Shown piece after piece: positions 25,096 to 33,356 of a DNA stretch of 64,000 nucleotides. The stretch covers positions 1 through 64,000 of the forward strand of contig DASSZD010000070.1 of the NCBI GenBank assembly GCA_035702985.1, given 5' to 3'. The first letter of the stretch is position 1. Each line of letters begins with the position of its first letter. Position numbers and translations under genes: made by a program. Origin of the DNA: JAKAXG01 sp035702985. GTDB taxonomy: Bacteria > Actinomycetota > Acidimicrobiia > Acidimicrobiales > Palsa-688. The notes under the pieces were generated by a model that was given only the letters and a program-made list of their open reading frames with translations, had not been told where the DNA came from and searched no databases.

Positions 25096-25586
25096 GCAGC
25101 ACCGAACGCCTGCTGGCCAACGCCGAGCACTACGCCTCCACCTACCCCGACCAGGCCCCGCCCGGCCGGCCGTCGAGCGGGGTGGCCATCGTGGCCTGCA
25201 TGGACGCCCGCATCGACGTGTACCGCCTGTTCGGCCTGGACCCGGGCCAGGCCCACGTGATCCGCAACGCCGGCGGCCTGGTCACCGACGACGCCATCCG
25301 GTCCCTGGCCATCTCCCAGCGGTTCCTCGGAACCGAGGAGATCATCCTGGTCCACCACACCAGCTGCGGCATGCAGGGCCTCGACGACGACGAGTTCGCC
25401 GCCCAGCTGGAGCGGGAGACCGGGACCCGGCCGCCCTGGCGGGCCGGCGGGTTCACCGACGCGGCAGCCGACGTGCGGGCCTCCGCCGCCGCCCTCCGCC
25501 AGAGCCCCTACCTCGCCCGGCGGGACCGGCTCCGGGGCTTCGTGTTCGACGTGGAGACCGGCCGCCTGGACGAGGTGGACCTCTGA
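25092..25586 (+). CDS. Beta-class carbonic anhydrase
   Basis: The 164-residue enzyme interconverts CO2 and bicarbonate. The zinc ligands are C36, H89 and C92, with the catalytic D38-x-R40 dyad in VACMDARID and the HTSCGMQG motif. The short length and motif spacing match the compact mycobacterial Rv1284/MtcA1 type. Its ATG lies in the stop codon of the amidohydrolase gene, so the two are translationally coupled; the biochemical link is not obvious, although decarboxylating steps or pH balance are possible. It converges on the hotdog gene across a 10-bp gap. Confidence 0.95.
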   Translation: MSSTERLLANAEHYASTYPDQAPPGRPSSGVAIVACMDARIDVYRLFGLDPGQAHVIRNAGGLVTDDAIRSLAISQRFLGTEEIILVHHTSCGMQGLDDDEFAAQLERETGTRPPWRAGGFTDAAADVRASAAALRQSPYLARRDRLRGFVFDVETGRLDEVDL

Positions 25587-25596
25587 TCCCGGCGGT

Positions 25597-26424
25597 CTAG
25601 TCGGCCAGGCTCCAGATGGCGGTGTGGCTGGCCACGGCGGCCACGTCGGCCGGATCGGCGCCGCACCAGGCCACGTCGAGGGTGACGAAGCGGTGGCCCT
25701 TCTGCTCCCACTCCCGGGCCACCCGGGCCCTCACCTGCACCGGTTCACCGACCTGGACGGCCCGGCGGTGGCCGATGACGCTGCCGACGTGCAACCACAG
25801 GGGCATCACCACGTGGGCCATGAGCACCCGGTTGGCGGCGTCGAGGAGCATGCCGGGGTGCACCCAGCCCCGCTCGTCGAGGACGCCGGGGGTGGCCCCG
25901 ATCCGCTCCCGGTAGGCGGCCGCCGTTTCGGCCGAGGTGTCGAGCGGGATCGAGCCCAGCACGGTGCCGGGCGCCAGCTGCTCCCGGCCGACCACCGGCC
26001 GTTCGCCGGCCGGCCGCCGGGGCCCGTCCGGGACCGGCCCGGCCGGGAGCGGACCCCCGCCGCCTCCCCCGCCCGCCCAGGCTGACCCGGTGACCGCCAC
26101 GCCGTCGCCGGTCAGCACCTCCGCACCCCACGGCCCCGACCCGCCCGACCCGGCGGCGGGCGGCACCAGGCGGAGGACCAGATCCTCGCCGTCGTAGCAG
26201 GGGCGCCGGAAACGCACGTCGGCGCCTCCCCCGCTCACCCACGAAGGCCCGAGGGTGGAGGCCAGCAGGTCGGCCAGGTACCCGTACACGGTCACACCGG
26301 GCACCAGCCCGCCCCTGAAACCGTGGCGGCGGGCCACATCGTCGGCGTGGATGCGGTTCTCGCTGTCCGACGAGGGGTTGCGGGCGGTGACCCGGCGTTC
26401 GGTTGCGGCCTGATCGGATGTCAT
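25597..26424 (-). CDS. Two-hotdog acyl dehydratase-like protein (MaoC-like)
   Basis: The 275-residue protein resembles tandem hotdog-fold proteins of the MaoC/FAS1-dehydratase group. The first half carries NRIHADDVARRHGFRGGLVPGVTVYGYLADLL, a long helix over a sheet, and the second half ends in HRFVTLDVAWCGADPADVAAVASHTAIWSL. The usual catalytic D/N-x5-H signature of R-hydratases is not clearly present, so activity is uncertain and a binding or thioesterase role is possible. A glycine-rich linker of about ten residues is near position 115. The ATG overlaps the stop codon of the GH38 gene (ATGA). Confidence 0.7.
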   Translation of the reverse strand: MTSDQAATERRVTARNPSSDSENRIHADDVARRHGFRGGLVPGVTVYGYLADLLASTLGPSWVSGGGADVRFRRPCYDGEDLVLRLVPPAAGSGGSGPWGAEVLTGDGVAVTGSAWAGGGGGGGPLPAGPVPDGPRRPAGERPVVGREQLAPGTVLGSIPLDTSAETAAAYRERIGATPGVLDERGWVHPGMLLDAANRVLMAHVVMPLWLHVGSVIGHRRAVQVGEPVQVRARVAREWEQKGHRFVTLDVAWCGADPADVAAVASHTAIWSLAD

Positions 26425-29400
26425 GATCCCCCGACGATACGGGCGGCCGGCCCACCCGTCAGGCGCAGGGTGACCAGCTCGAACGGCCGCAGCGCGATGG
26501 TGAAAGACCGGCCGTCGGCGTCCAGCCGGTCCCGACGCCGCTCGAGCACGTCGGCGGTGTGCACGGACGCGAAGTCGAAGCCGGCGGTGACCGTCGCCCG
26601 GCCCCTGGAGCCGTGCACCTCGCACAACCGGACCACCACCCCGTCGCCGTCATCGGCCCATTTGACGGCCTCCACGCTGACCCCGGGCCGGTCGACGGCC
26701 ATCACCCGGCCCGGGCCGGGCACCGAAGCGGGCCGCACCTCCAGGGGCAGGTTGAACGCCTCCGCCTCCTCCACCACCCGGCCGTCCGCCCGCAGGTCGC
26801 CCGGGTGGGGCAGGAGGGCGTAGGCGAAGCGGTGGTGGCCCCGGTCGGCGTCGGGGTCGGGATAGCCCGGTCCCCGCAGCAGCGACAGCCTCAGGGTGTG
26901 GCCCCTGATGTCGTAGCCGTACTTGCAGTCGTTGAGCAGCGCCACCCCGTATCCGGGCTCGCCCAGATGGGCCCAGCGGTGGGCCCACACCTCGAAGCGG
27001 GCCACGTCCCAGCTGGTGTTCTCGACCGTCGGACGTTCGATGTGGCCGTGCTGGATCTCGTAGGTCGCCCGGGCGGAGCGGACGGCCACCGGGAAGGCCA
27101 CCTTCAGGAACCGGTGCCGCTCCTGCCAGTCCACCTCGGTCCGGAACTCGATACGGCGGGAGCCGGCGGACAGCCGCATCACCTGGGTGAGCGTCGAGCC
27201 CCCGAAGCGTCGGGTCAGGCGCAGATCGGCCCGGCGCCGGCGCTGTTCGACCACCTCCATGGAGTCGAGCGCCGTCAGGTCGGCGAAGCGCTCCAGGTAC
27301 TCCCGGTCGACGTCCCAGGCGTCGAACGCCCTGGGGTGGTCCTCGTGCAGCTGGAACAGGTTGCCCCTCTCCCCCTCCGCCAGCACCTCCCGCCCGGCCC
27401 GGTGGTCCCACACCGACGTGAGCAGTCCCTGGTCGTCCCAGGCGACCCGCAGGACGCCGTTGTCCATGAAGCCGTCGCCCACCTCGACCGGGGCCCAGCC
27501 GGGCTCCTCCGGGCGGACCGGGGCCCAGCCGCAGCCCGGCACGGTGACGGGCTCCAGACGGCCGTCGGGCAGCTCCACCAGTTCGCAGCGGTCGTAGGAG
27601 CTGGGATTGAACGCCACCAGCTCCGGGCCGCTCCCGCCGACGATCCGGTCCCGGGCCTCTCCGGCCACCGCTTCGGCTCCGGCCAGGACGGCGGCGTGGT
27701 CGGCGGCGGCATCGCGGTACACCCATCCGATGCTCGACCCCGGGATGATGTCGTGGAACTGGTTGAGGAGCAGCAGCTTCCACAGCGGGTCGAGCCGGCC
27801 GGACGATTCCAGCCCGGCCCCGACCGACCACATCTCGGCGGCCCGCAGCGCCTCCTCGGCCCGGCGGTTGGCCAGCTTCACGTCGGCGTGGGTGGTGCTG
27901 GTCGCCCGGTGGGCCTCGAGGTACAGCTCCCCCACCCATACCGGCAGATCGGCATCCTCGGTCCGCACCCGCTCCAGGAAGCGGCCCACCGATCCGATCT
28001 CCAGCCGGGGCAGGCCCTCCAGATCGCCCAGCCGCCGGGCCGCCTCCAGCATGTGGGCGGTGGGTCCCCCGCCCCCGTCGCCGTACCCGTAGGGGTAGAG
28101 GGTCAGACCGGACCGGTCGGCGTCCTTGAAGTGGCCGGCGTCGGTCAGCAGGTCGGCCACGCTCATCTCGCCGTTGTAGGTGTCGGCCGGGGGGAAATGG
28201 GCCAGGACCCGGCTGCCGTCGTGACCCTCCCAGACGAAGGTCGAGTGGGGGAACTCGTTGGTGTCGCTCCAACTCATCTTCTGGGTGATCAGGGCGGTGA
28301 CCCCGGCCGAGGCGGCGATCTGGGGGAGGGCGGCGGAGTAGCCGAACACGTCGGGGATCCACATCTCCGCCGGCTCCACCCCGAACTCGGCCAGGAAGAA
28401 CCGCTTGCCGTGGACGAACTGGCGGACCAGGGACTCCCCCGAGGGGATGTTGCTGTCGGCCTCCACCCACATCCCCCCGACCGGCTCCCAGCGACCGGCC
28501 GCCACGGCCGCCCGGACCTGCTCGAACAGGTCCGGGTACCCGTCCTTGAGCCACTGGTACTGCACCGCCTGGCTGCACACGAAGTGATGCTCTGGGTAGC
28601 GCTCCAACAGCCGCAGCTGGTTGGCGAAGGTCCGGGCGCACTTCCGTCTGGTCTCCCGCACCGGCCACAGCCAGGCGGAGTCGATGTGGGCGTGGCCGAC
28701 CCCCACCACGGTGTGACGCCCGGTCCCGGGACCGGTGCCCGGGCCGGGCCGGGACAGGACCGGCGCCAGCGCCGCCCGGGCCCGGCCGGCCGCCCCCGGA
28801 CCGCCGGAGACCACCTCCGACAGGCACTCCCCGAGAGCCTCCAGCACCTCCGCCGACCGTTCGGGCAGCCGCTCGGCCAGGTCGGCGGCCAGGCGGACGT
28901 CGAACCACAGGGCCTCGGCGGCCCGGTCCCAGCTGGCCAGCTCCGCCTGCTCCAGGGCGTACAGCGGTGCGCCGTCGTAGTCGGGATCCAGCCGGGGCCA
29001 GTCCCGGACGTGCCAGCGGGGTATAGGGTTGGCGGCCGCCTCCACGTAGAACTCGACCGGCTCGCCCCCCCTGGCGGCGGGGCTGACCGGTACCTCCCGG
29101 TGCTCGTGGTGCAGCCCCTGCACCGGCCGCAACCCGGAGTCGAACACCAGTCCCTCGGCGCTGAAGCCCACGCTGCGGGCCCCGCCCAGGTGCACCAGGG
29201 CGGCCACCTCCCGGCCGGCCCACTCCGGTGGGATCCGGCCCCGGAACCTGAACCAGGTCGTCGACCACATCCCGCCCCACCGGTCCCCGACCCGGAACGG
29301 GCTGAACACGCCGGCCACCGCCTCCCGGGCCGGGCAGGGTTCACCCGGCAGGTGGAGCGCCGCCACCTCGAGCGGCACCCGGTCGGGGTGCACCGCCGGC

Positions 29401-29450
29401 CGGATCACCGAAGCGGCGAACTCCCGGACCTGGTCAGCTGTGAGCCCCAC
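26421..29450 (-). CDS. GH38 alpha-mannosidase
   Basis: The 1009-residue zinc enzyme removes alpha-mannosyl residues. The N-terminal part (to about 240) is a beta domain. The catalytic barrel carries HAHIDSAWLWP with zinc ligands H255 and D257, the nucleophile D367 in MWIPDVFGYSAALPQI, and H566 in NQFHDIIPGSSIGW. The remaining 440 residues are the beta-sandwich tail. No signal peptide is present, so it acts in the cytoplasm like bacterial and plant-type class II enzymes. The GTG start (VGLTADQVREF) has a strong GGAGGAGGG site 5 nt away and lies inside the upstream mca gene (17-bp overlap). Confidence 0.95.
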   Translation of the reverse strand: MGLTADQVREFAASVIRPAVHPDRVPLEVAALHLPGEPCPAREAVAGVFSPFRVGDRWGGMWSTTWFRFRGRIPPEWAGREVAALVHLGGARSVGFSAEGLVFDSGLRPVQGLHHEHREVPVSPAARGGEPVEFYVEAAANPIPRWHVRDWPRLDPDYDGAPLYALEQAELASWDRAAEALWFDVRLAADLAERLPERSAEVLEALGECLSEVVSGGPGAAGRARAALAPVLSRPGPGTGPGTGRHTVVGVGHAHIDSAWLWPVRETRRKCARTFANQLRLLERYPEHHFVCSQAVQYQWLKDGYPDLFEQVRAAVAAGRWEPVGGMWVEADSNIPSGESLVRQFVHGKRFFLAEFGVEPAEMWIPDVFGYSAALPQIAASAGVTALITQKMSWSDTNEFPHSTFVWEGHDGSRVLAHFPPADTYNGEMSVADLLTDAGHFKDADRSGLTLYPYGYGDGGGGPTAHMLEAARRLGDLEGLPRLEIGSVGRFLERVRTEDADLPVWVGELYLEAHRATSTTHADVKLANRRAEEALRAAEMWSVGAGLESSGRLDPLWKLLLLNQFHDIIPGSSIGWVYRDAAADHAAVLAGAEAVAGEARDRIVGGSGPELVAFNPSSYDRCELVELPDGRLEPVTVPGCGWAPVRPEEPGWAPVEVGDGFMDNGVLRVAWDDQGLLTSVWDHRAGREVLAEGERGNLFQLHEDHPRAFDAWDVDREYLERFADLTALDSMEVVEQRRRRADLRLTRRFGGSTLTQVMRLSAGSRRIEFRTEVDWQERHRFLKVAFPVAVRSARATYEIQHGHIERPTVENTSWDVARFEVWAHRWAHLGEPGYGVALLNDCKYGYDIRGHTLRLSLLRGPGYPDPDADRGHHRFAYALLPHPGDLRADGRVVEEAEAFNLPLEVRPASVPGPGRVMAVDRPGVSVEAVKWADDGDGVVVRLCEVHGSRGRATVTAGFDFASVHTADVLERRRDRLDADGRSFTIALRPFELVTLRLTGGPAARIVGGS

Positions 29451-30294
29451 GCGTCCCTCCTCCCCCGCCCGGCTGGCGCAGTCCGGCGAACAGATCGGAT
29501 TCGGGCACGTCCGCCCCGCTGCGGTCCCTGGCCCGCACGAAGGTCTCGACCGCCATCAGCTCGCCGAACGCTTCGCGACCCATCCGCACGAAGAAGATGT
29601 TCTCCGCCTGACTGGCGTGGCACTCGAGCGACTCGAACTTCACGCCGGTGAACGGCCCCACATCCAGATAGGTGGTGATCTCCGCGTCCGGGGTGCCCCA
29701 ATCGGGGTCGGGGCCCTCGCCGCCGGGGGTCCCGAGGTCCACCCCCAGATCGGCCAGCCGGCGTCCGAAGTCGGCGAGCATGCTGCGGGGGACGGCCGTG
29801 TAGTACAGCTTGTCGGGGATGCCGGAAGCCTCCACCGCGGCCACGGTGATGCGGTGGGCCTGGATGTGATCGGGGTGCCCGTAGAACCCGTTGGGGTCGT
29901 AGGTGACGACCACCTGGGGCTGGTAGCGCTCCATCACGCCGGCCAGCCGGGAGGCGGCCTCGTCGACCGGGGTGCTCCAGAACGAACCGGGGGCGTCGTT
30001 GTCGGCCCAGCCCATCATCCCGCTGTCGGGGTAGTCGAGGGTCTCGAGCACGTGGACCCCCAGAGCCCGGCAGCTGCGCTCCAGCTCCCGGCGCCGCTCG
30101 GCCACCACCGCCGCCCGGTCGTGGCCGGGCTCGCCGGGTTTGGCCCCACCCGGCCCGTCGCCGCAGCCGCCGTCCGTGCAGGTGACCAGGACGGTGCGCA
30201 CCCCCTCCGCCGAGTAGCGGGCCAGCGTCCCACCCGTGCTGATGGACTCGTCGTCGGGATGGGCGTGAACGACCATCAGGGTCAGGGTCTGCAC
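29434..30294 (-). CDS. mca: Mycothiol S-conjugate amidase (LmbE/PIG-L family)
   Basis: The 286-residue zinc amidase cleaves mycothiol-toxin conjugates into a mercapturic acid and GlcN-Ins. The zinc triad is H12, D15 and H143 in VHAHPDDES and YGHPDHI. The long C-terminal part with ECHASQAENIFFVRMG matches Mca and MshB rather than minimal LmbE proteins. Mca is favoured over MshB because the acyl-pocket region LDYPDSGMMGW is as in mycobacterial Mca. The start is GTG at 30294 with TAGGCT 7 nt away, a leaderless layout. It heads an operon with a GH38 mannosidase and a hotdog protein. Confidence 0.88.
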   Translation of the reverse strand: MQTLTLMVVHAHPDDESISTGGTLARYSAEGVRTVLVTCTDGGCGDGPGGAKPGEPGHDRAAVVAERRRELERSCRALGVHVLETLDYPDSGMMGWADNDAPGSFWSTPVDEAASRLAGVMERYQPQVVVTYDPNGFYGHPDHIQAHRITVAAVEASGIPDKLYYTAVPRSMLADFGRRLADLGVDLGTPGGEGPDPDWGTPDAEITTYLDVGPFTGVKFESLECHASQAENIFFVRMGREAFGELMAVETFVRARDRSGADVPESDLFAGLRQPGGGGGTRGAHS

Positions 30295-30301
30295 CCGCCC
30301 C

Positions 30302-30307
30302 AGCCTA
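30302..30307 (-). promoter_or_regulatory. TANNNT -10 box (TAGGCT), probable leaderless start
   Basis: On the minus strand TAGGCT is followed by a 7-nt spacer and the GTG of mca at 30294. The T-rich tract further upstream (30308-30315 as A on the plus strand) is the only other AT-rich feature. Confidence 0.55.
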
Positions 30308-30388
30308 GGAAAAAAGGTGCCTGATGACGCCGCCGCCCCGAGGTGCGAGACTGGACCGGATCATCGAACCGGGGGGAGGAGTATTCCG

Positions 30389-31630
30389 GTGACAATCGCC
30401 ACCAACGCGTCCGCGCGTGCCTACAACGCCGCCGACGGGCGGGTCGTGCACGACGCCGACGCCCACATCATGGAGACCCCGACCTGGCTGCGGGACCACG
30501 CCGACCCGGGCCTGCGCGACCGGATCGAGCCGCTGCGCTACCCCGGAGGCAACGAGCTGCGCCAGACCGGCGACCCCGGGGAGCAGCTCCGGGACCTGAC
30601 CGCCGCCTTCGACCGGCTGGCCTCCCGGCACCGCTCGGAGGAGTACCGGGCGAGAGAGGCCGAGGAGATCATGCTGCGCAAGAACTTCGCCGCCACCGGA
30701 TCCTTCCTGTCCGAGGACCGGGGCCGGGCGCTCGACCTGCTCGGCTTCTCCAGCCAGCTGGTGTTCAACACCTTCCACAACCGTCGGCTGCACGACTGGG
30801 AGCACTCGGGCGACCTGGAGCTGGCCTACGGGACGGCCCGGGCCCACAACCGGGGAATGCTCGAGTTCTGCTCCGCCGACCGCCGCCTGCTGGCCACCTG
30901 CTACGTGCCCCTGGCCGATTTCGAGCAGGCCCGGGCCATGGCCGTCGAGTGCATCGAAGCCGGAGCGGCCGCCCTGCTGGTGGCCTCCGGCTGCCCGGCC
31001 GGCCACTCCCACAGCCACGTGGGGCTCGACCCGCTGTGGGCGGAGGCGGAGGATGCCGGGGTGCCGGTGGTGTTCCACGTCGGCGGGACCGGCGAGCTCA
31101 TCGACCCCGACTACTTCCGCAACGGCCTCCCGGTACCTCCGGACTTCCACGGCGGCGAGGAGAACTTCCGCTCGGTGGACTACATGGGCATACCCCACCC
31201 GCCCATGCAGACCCTGGCCACCATGATCTTCGACGGGGTGCTGGAACGGTTCCCGGAGCTGCGTATCGGTGTCATCGAGCAGGGGGCCGTCTGGCTGCCA
31301 TCGTGGATGCGCCAGATGGAGTCCGCGGTGGAGGCGTTCGGCCGTCACGAGGATCGGCTGCGGGCCCTCTCACTGCGCCCGAGCGACTACGTCCGCCGCC
31401 AGGTACGGGCCACCCCCTACCCCACCGAGGACGTCGGTTGGATCGTGGAGCAGACCGGCCCCGAGGTGTGCATGTTCTCCTCCGACTACCCCCACGTCGA
31501 GGGAGGGCGGCGCCCGATCGAGCGCTTCGAGGCGTCGCTGGGCCACGCCTCGGAGCAGGTGCGCCAACGGTTCTACTCGGAGAACTTCCTGGACCTCATC
31601 GGACGGACCACCGCCGACCTGGCGCTCTGA
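30389..31630 (+). CDS. Amidohydrolase-2 family metal-dependent hydrolase
   Basis: The 413-residue TIM-barrel protein has the layout of the PF04909 family (ACMSD/2-hydroxy-hydrolase type). The first metal motif is VHDADAHIMETP with D24 and H26. A barrel histidine lies in VPVVFHVGGTGE, and the catalytic aspartate in MFSSDYPHVEGGRRPIERF. Such enzymes perform non-oxidative decarboxylation or hydrolysis of cyclic and aromatic acids. The GTG at 30389 was chosen because it follows a GGGGGGAGGA site by about 7 nt; the frame is open 72 nt further upstream without one. It is followed 19 bp later by a VOC gene with its own TANNNT box. The substrate is unknown. Confidence 0.87.
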   Translation: MTIATNASARAYNAADGRVVHDADAHIMETPTWLRDHADPGLRDRIEPLRYPGGNELRQTGDPGEQLRDLTAAFDRLASRHRSEEYRAREAEEIMLRKNFAATGSFLSEDRGRALDLLGFSSQLVFNTFHNRRLHDWEHSGDLELAYGTARAHNRGMLEFCSADRRLLATCYVPLADFEQARAMAVECIEAGAAALLVASGCPAGHSHSHVGLDPLWAEAEDAGVPVVFHVGGTGELIDPDYFRNGLPVPPDFHGGEENFRSVDYMGIPHPPMQTLATMIFDGVLERFPELRIGVIEQGAVWLPSWMRQMESAVEAFGRHEDRLRALSLRPSDYVRRQVRATPYPTEDVGWIVEQTGPEVCMFSSDYPHVEGGRRPIERFEASLGHASEQVRQRFYSENFLDLIGRTTADLAL

Positions 31631-31636
31631 ACGGCT

Positions 31637-31642
31637 TATCCT
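31637..31642 (+). promoter_or_regulatory. TANNNT -10 box (TATCCT), probable leaderless start
   Basis: TATCCT ends 7 nt before the GTG at 31650. It lies within the 19-bp gap after the amidohydrolase stop codon, and no Shine-Dalgarno site is present. Confidence 0.55.
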
Positions 31643-31649
31643 CGCGGCC

Positions 31650-32024
31650 GTGAGGGTCACCGGGCTGGACCACATCGTGTTGAACTGCACCGACGTCGAG
31701 CGGTCACTGGCCTACTACACCGGCACCCTCGGACTGAGCGGGGAACGGGTGGACGAGTGGAGGCGGGGCGAGGTGCCGTTCCCGTCGGTGCGGGTGGACG
31801 AGGGCACCATCATCGACCTCTTCGACTCCGGGCGCACCGGGGAGAACCTCAACCACTTCTGCCTGGTCATGCCGGCCGCCGACTGGGAGGACATGGTGGC
31901 GTCGGGGTCCATCCGGGCGGAGCGGGGCCCGTCGAAGGTCTTCGGCGCCCGCGGCGTCGGGATGTCGGTCTACACCTCCGATCCCGACGGCAACACCGTG
32001 GAGCTCCGCCGCTACGACGACTAG
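31650..32024 (+). CDS. VOC (glyoxalase/dioxygenase-fold) protein
   Basis: The 124-residue protein is a single vicinal-oxygen-chelate unit. Its start VTGLDHIVLNCTDVERSLAYY carries the first metal-ligand histidine (H8), the middle has ENLNHFCLVMP with a second histidine, and the end YTSDPDGNTVELRRY holds the usual glutamate ligand. The domain is about one glyoxalase half long, so it probably works as a dimer. It begins with GTG. Its 3' end lies 5 bp before a tandem pair of hairpins shared with the convergent acyl-CoA dehydrogenase gene. The substrate is unknown. Confidence 0.85.
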   Translation: MRVTGLDHIVLNCTDVERSLAYYTGTLGLSGERVDEWRRGEVPFPSVRVDEGTIIDLFDSGRTGENLNHFCLVMPAADWEDMVASGSIRAERGPSKVFGARGVGMSVYTSDPDGNTVELRRYDD

Positions 32025-32026
32025 CG

Positions 32027-32083
32027 GGGGACCTGCGACCAGGGCAGGTCCGTTACCTGGGGACCTGCGACCAGGGCAGGTCC
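32027..32083. repeat. Tandem 25-bp hairpin repeat, bidirectional terminator candidate
   Basis: Two identical 25-bp copies (32027-32051 and 32059-32083) are offset by 32 bp. Each folds into a perfect 8-bp stem GGACCTGC/GCAGGTCC with a 7-nt loop: 32029-32036 with 32044-32051, and 32061-32068 with 32076-32083. Copy 2 is the 3' coding end of the acyl-CoA dehydrogenase gene (DLPWSQVPR), and copy 1 lies just past its TAA at 32053-32055. The pair sits between two convergent genes. No T-tract follows, so terminator activity is uncertain. Confidence 0.6.
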
Positions 32084-33246
32084 TTGTCCACCCGGACGTC
32101 GCCGGGGAGGCCCAGGACCCGCTCACCCATGATGTTGCGCTGGATCTCCGACGTGCCTCCTTCGATGGAGTTGGCCCGGCTGCGGAGGAACATCTTGCGC
32201 GACGAGCCGGCCGGCCCGGTCAGGCCCAGGGCCTCGGCCCGGCGCATCTCGTAGGTGTATCCCACCATCCCGGCCGGGCCGAGCAGGTCCACGCACAGCT
32301 CGTAGACCCGCTTGTTGACCTCGGCGAACATCAGCTTGGCGATGGAGCCCTCCGGGCCCGGGTTGCCGGCCCGGCGGTTCTGGCGGGCCCGCATGTTGGT
32401 GAGCCGCAACGCCTCCGCTTCGCACCACAGCTGCATGAGCCGGTCCAGGTGGGCCGGGTCGCGGTCAGCGGCCTCCTCCCGCCAGATCCGCACCGCCTCG
32501 GCGATGGCGCCGCTGCCCCGCTCAGGGGCGCCGCTGCCGCCGCCGATGGTGGTCCGCTCGTTCATGAGGGTGGTCATGGCCACCCGCCATCCCTCCCCCA
32601 CGTCGCCGACGCGGTCGGCGTCGGGCACCCGCACCTCGGTCAGGTAGACCTCGTTGAACTCCGCCTCACCGGTGATCTGCATCAGCGGTCGGACCTCCAC
32701 CCCGGCGGCGTGCATGTCCAGGGCGAAGTAGGTCAGCCCCTTGTGCTTGGGGACGTCGGGATCGGTCCGGGTGACCAGCATGCCCCGGTCGGCCACGTGG
32801 GCCATGGTGTTCCACACCTTCTGCCCGGATATCACCCATTCATCACCGTCGCGCACCGCCCGGCACGCCAGGCTGGCCAGGTCGGAGCCGGCGCCGGGCT
32901 CGCTGAACAGCTGGCACCAGGAATCCTCGCCGGTGAACATCCGGCGCAGCAGGCGGTCCTTGATGGCCTCGCTGCCGTTGGTCACCACCGTGGGCCCGGC
33001 CATGGTCAGGCCGAAGAAATGGCGGCTGTCGGGGGCCTTGGCACCGGCGCCGCGCAGGCGGCCGTCGATCCGGGCCTGGAGGCCGGGAGGCAGCCCCAGA
33101 CCGCCCCGACCCTCCGGGAAGTGCACCCAGGCCAACCCCATGTCGTACTGGGCGCCGCGGAACTCCTCGATGCTCGCCGTCTTCGGGTCGACCTTCTCGA
33201 GCAGCTGGTCGATGCGCTCGTCGATGAGGGTGGTCGGGTCGCTCAT
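32053..33246 (-). CDS. Acyl-CoA dehydrogenase
   Basis: The 397-residue flavoenzyme introduces an alpha,beta double bond into an acyl-CoA. The N-terminal helices lead into the FAD/substrate motif QLFSEPGAGSDLASLA near 112-128, the beta domain has WVISGQKVWNTMAHVADRGMLVTRTD, and the C-terminal four-helix domain ends in IEGGTSEIQRNIMGERVLGLP. The catalytic base could not be assigned by eye. It resembles FadE members acting on branched or modified acyl chains. The upstream box CAGAAT at 6-nt spacing is one base off TANNNT. The last nine codons have a duplicated copy just downstream, so the present stop codon may derive from that duplication. Confidence 0.9.
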   Translation of the reverse strand: MSDPTTLIDERIDQLLEKVDPKTASIEEFRGAQYDMGLAWVHFPEGRGGLGLPPGLQARIDGRLRGAGAKAPDSRHFFGLTMAGPTVVTNGSEAIKDRLLRRMFTGEDSWCQLFSEPGAGSDLASLACRAVRDGDEWVISGQKVWNTMAHVADRGMLVTRTDPDVPKHKGLTYFALDMHAAGVEVRPLMQITGEAEFNEVYLTEVRVPDADRVGDVGEGWRVAMTTLMNERTTIGGGSGAPERGSGAIAEAVRIWREEAADRDPAHLDRLMQLWCEAEALRLTNMRARQNRRAGNPGPEGSIAKLMFAEVNKRVYELCVDLLGPAGMVGYTYEMRRAEALGLTGPAGSSRKMFLRSRANSIEGGTSEIQRNIMGERVLGLPGDVRVDKDLPWSQVPR

Positions 33247-33356
33247 GCCCGCATTCTGCCACCGCCGGCCCGGGTCGGGAGCGGGGGGCCTCGCCGCCCG
33301 GCCGCAGCCAATAAGGTGCCCCGATAAGGATCGGGAAAAAGGGAGGGAAGCGGCCC
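33247..33356. promoter_or_regulatory. Divergent intergenic region before the PTE-like gene
   Basis: This 110-bp spacer separates two divergent genes. On the plus strand it holds an AT-richer patch with TAAGGT/TAAGGA boxes at 33312-33330 followed by an A-rich stretch and a GGGAGGG ribosome site before the ATG at 33357. On the minus strand CAGAAT is the probable -10. Confidence 0.4.

Noticed and set aside
26559..29651. A 1030-codon plus-strand open frame antisense to the GH38 gene
   Set aside because: The opposite strand encodes a complete GH38 enzyme with all catalytic residues; the plus-strand product has no recognisable motifs.
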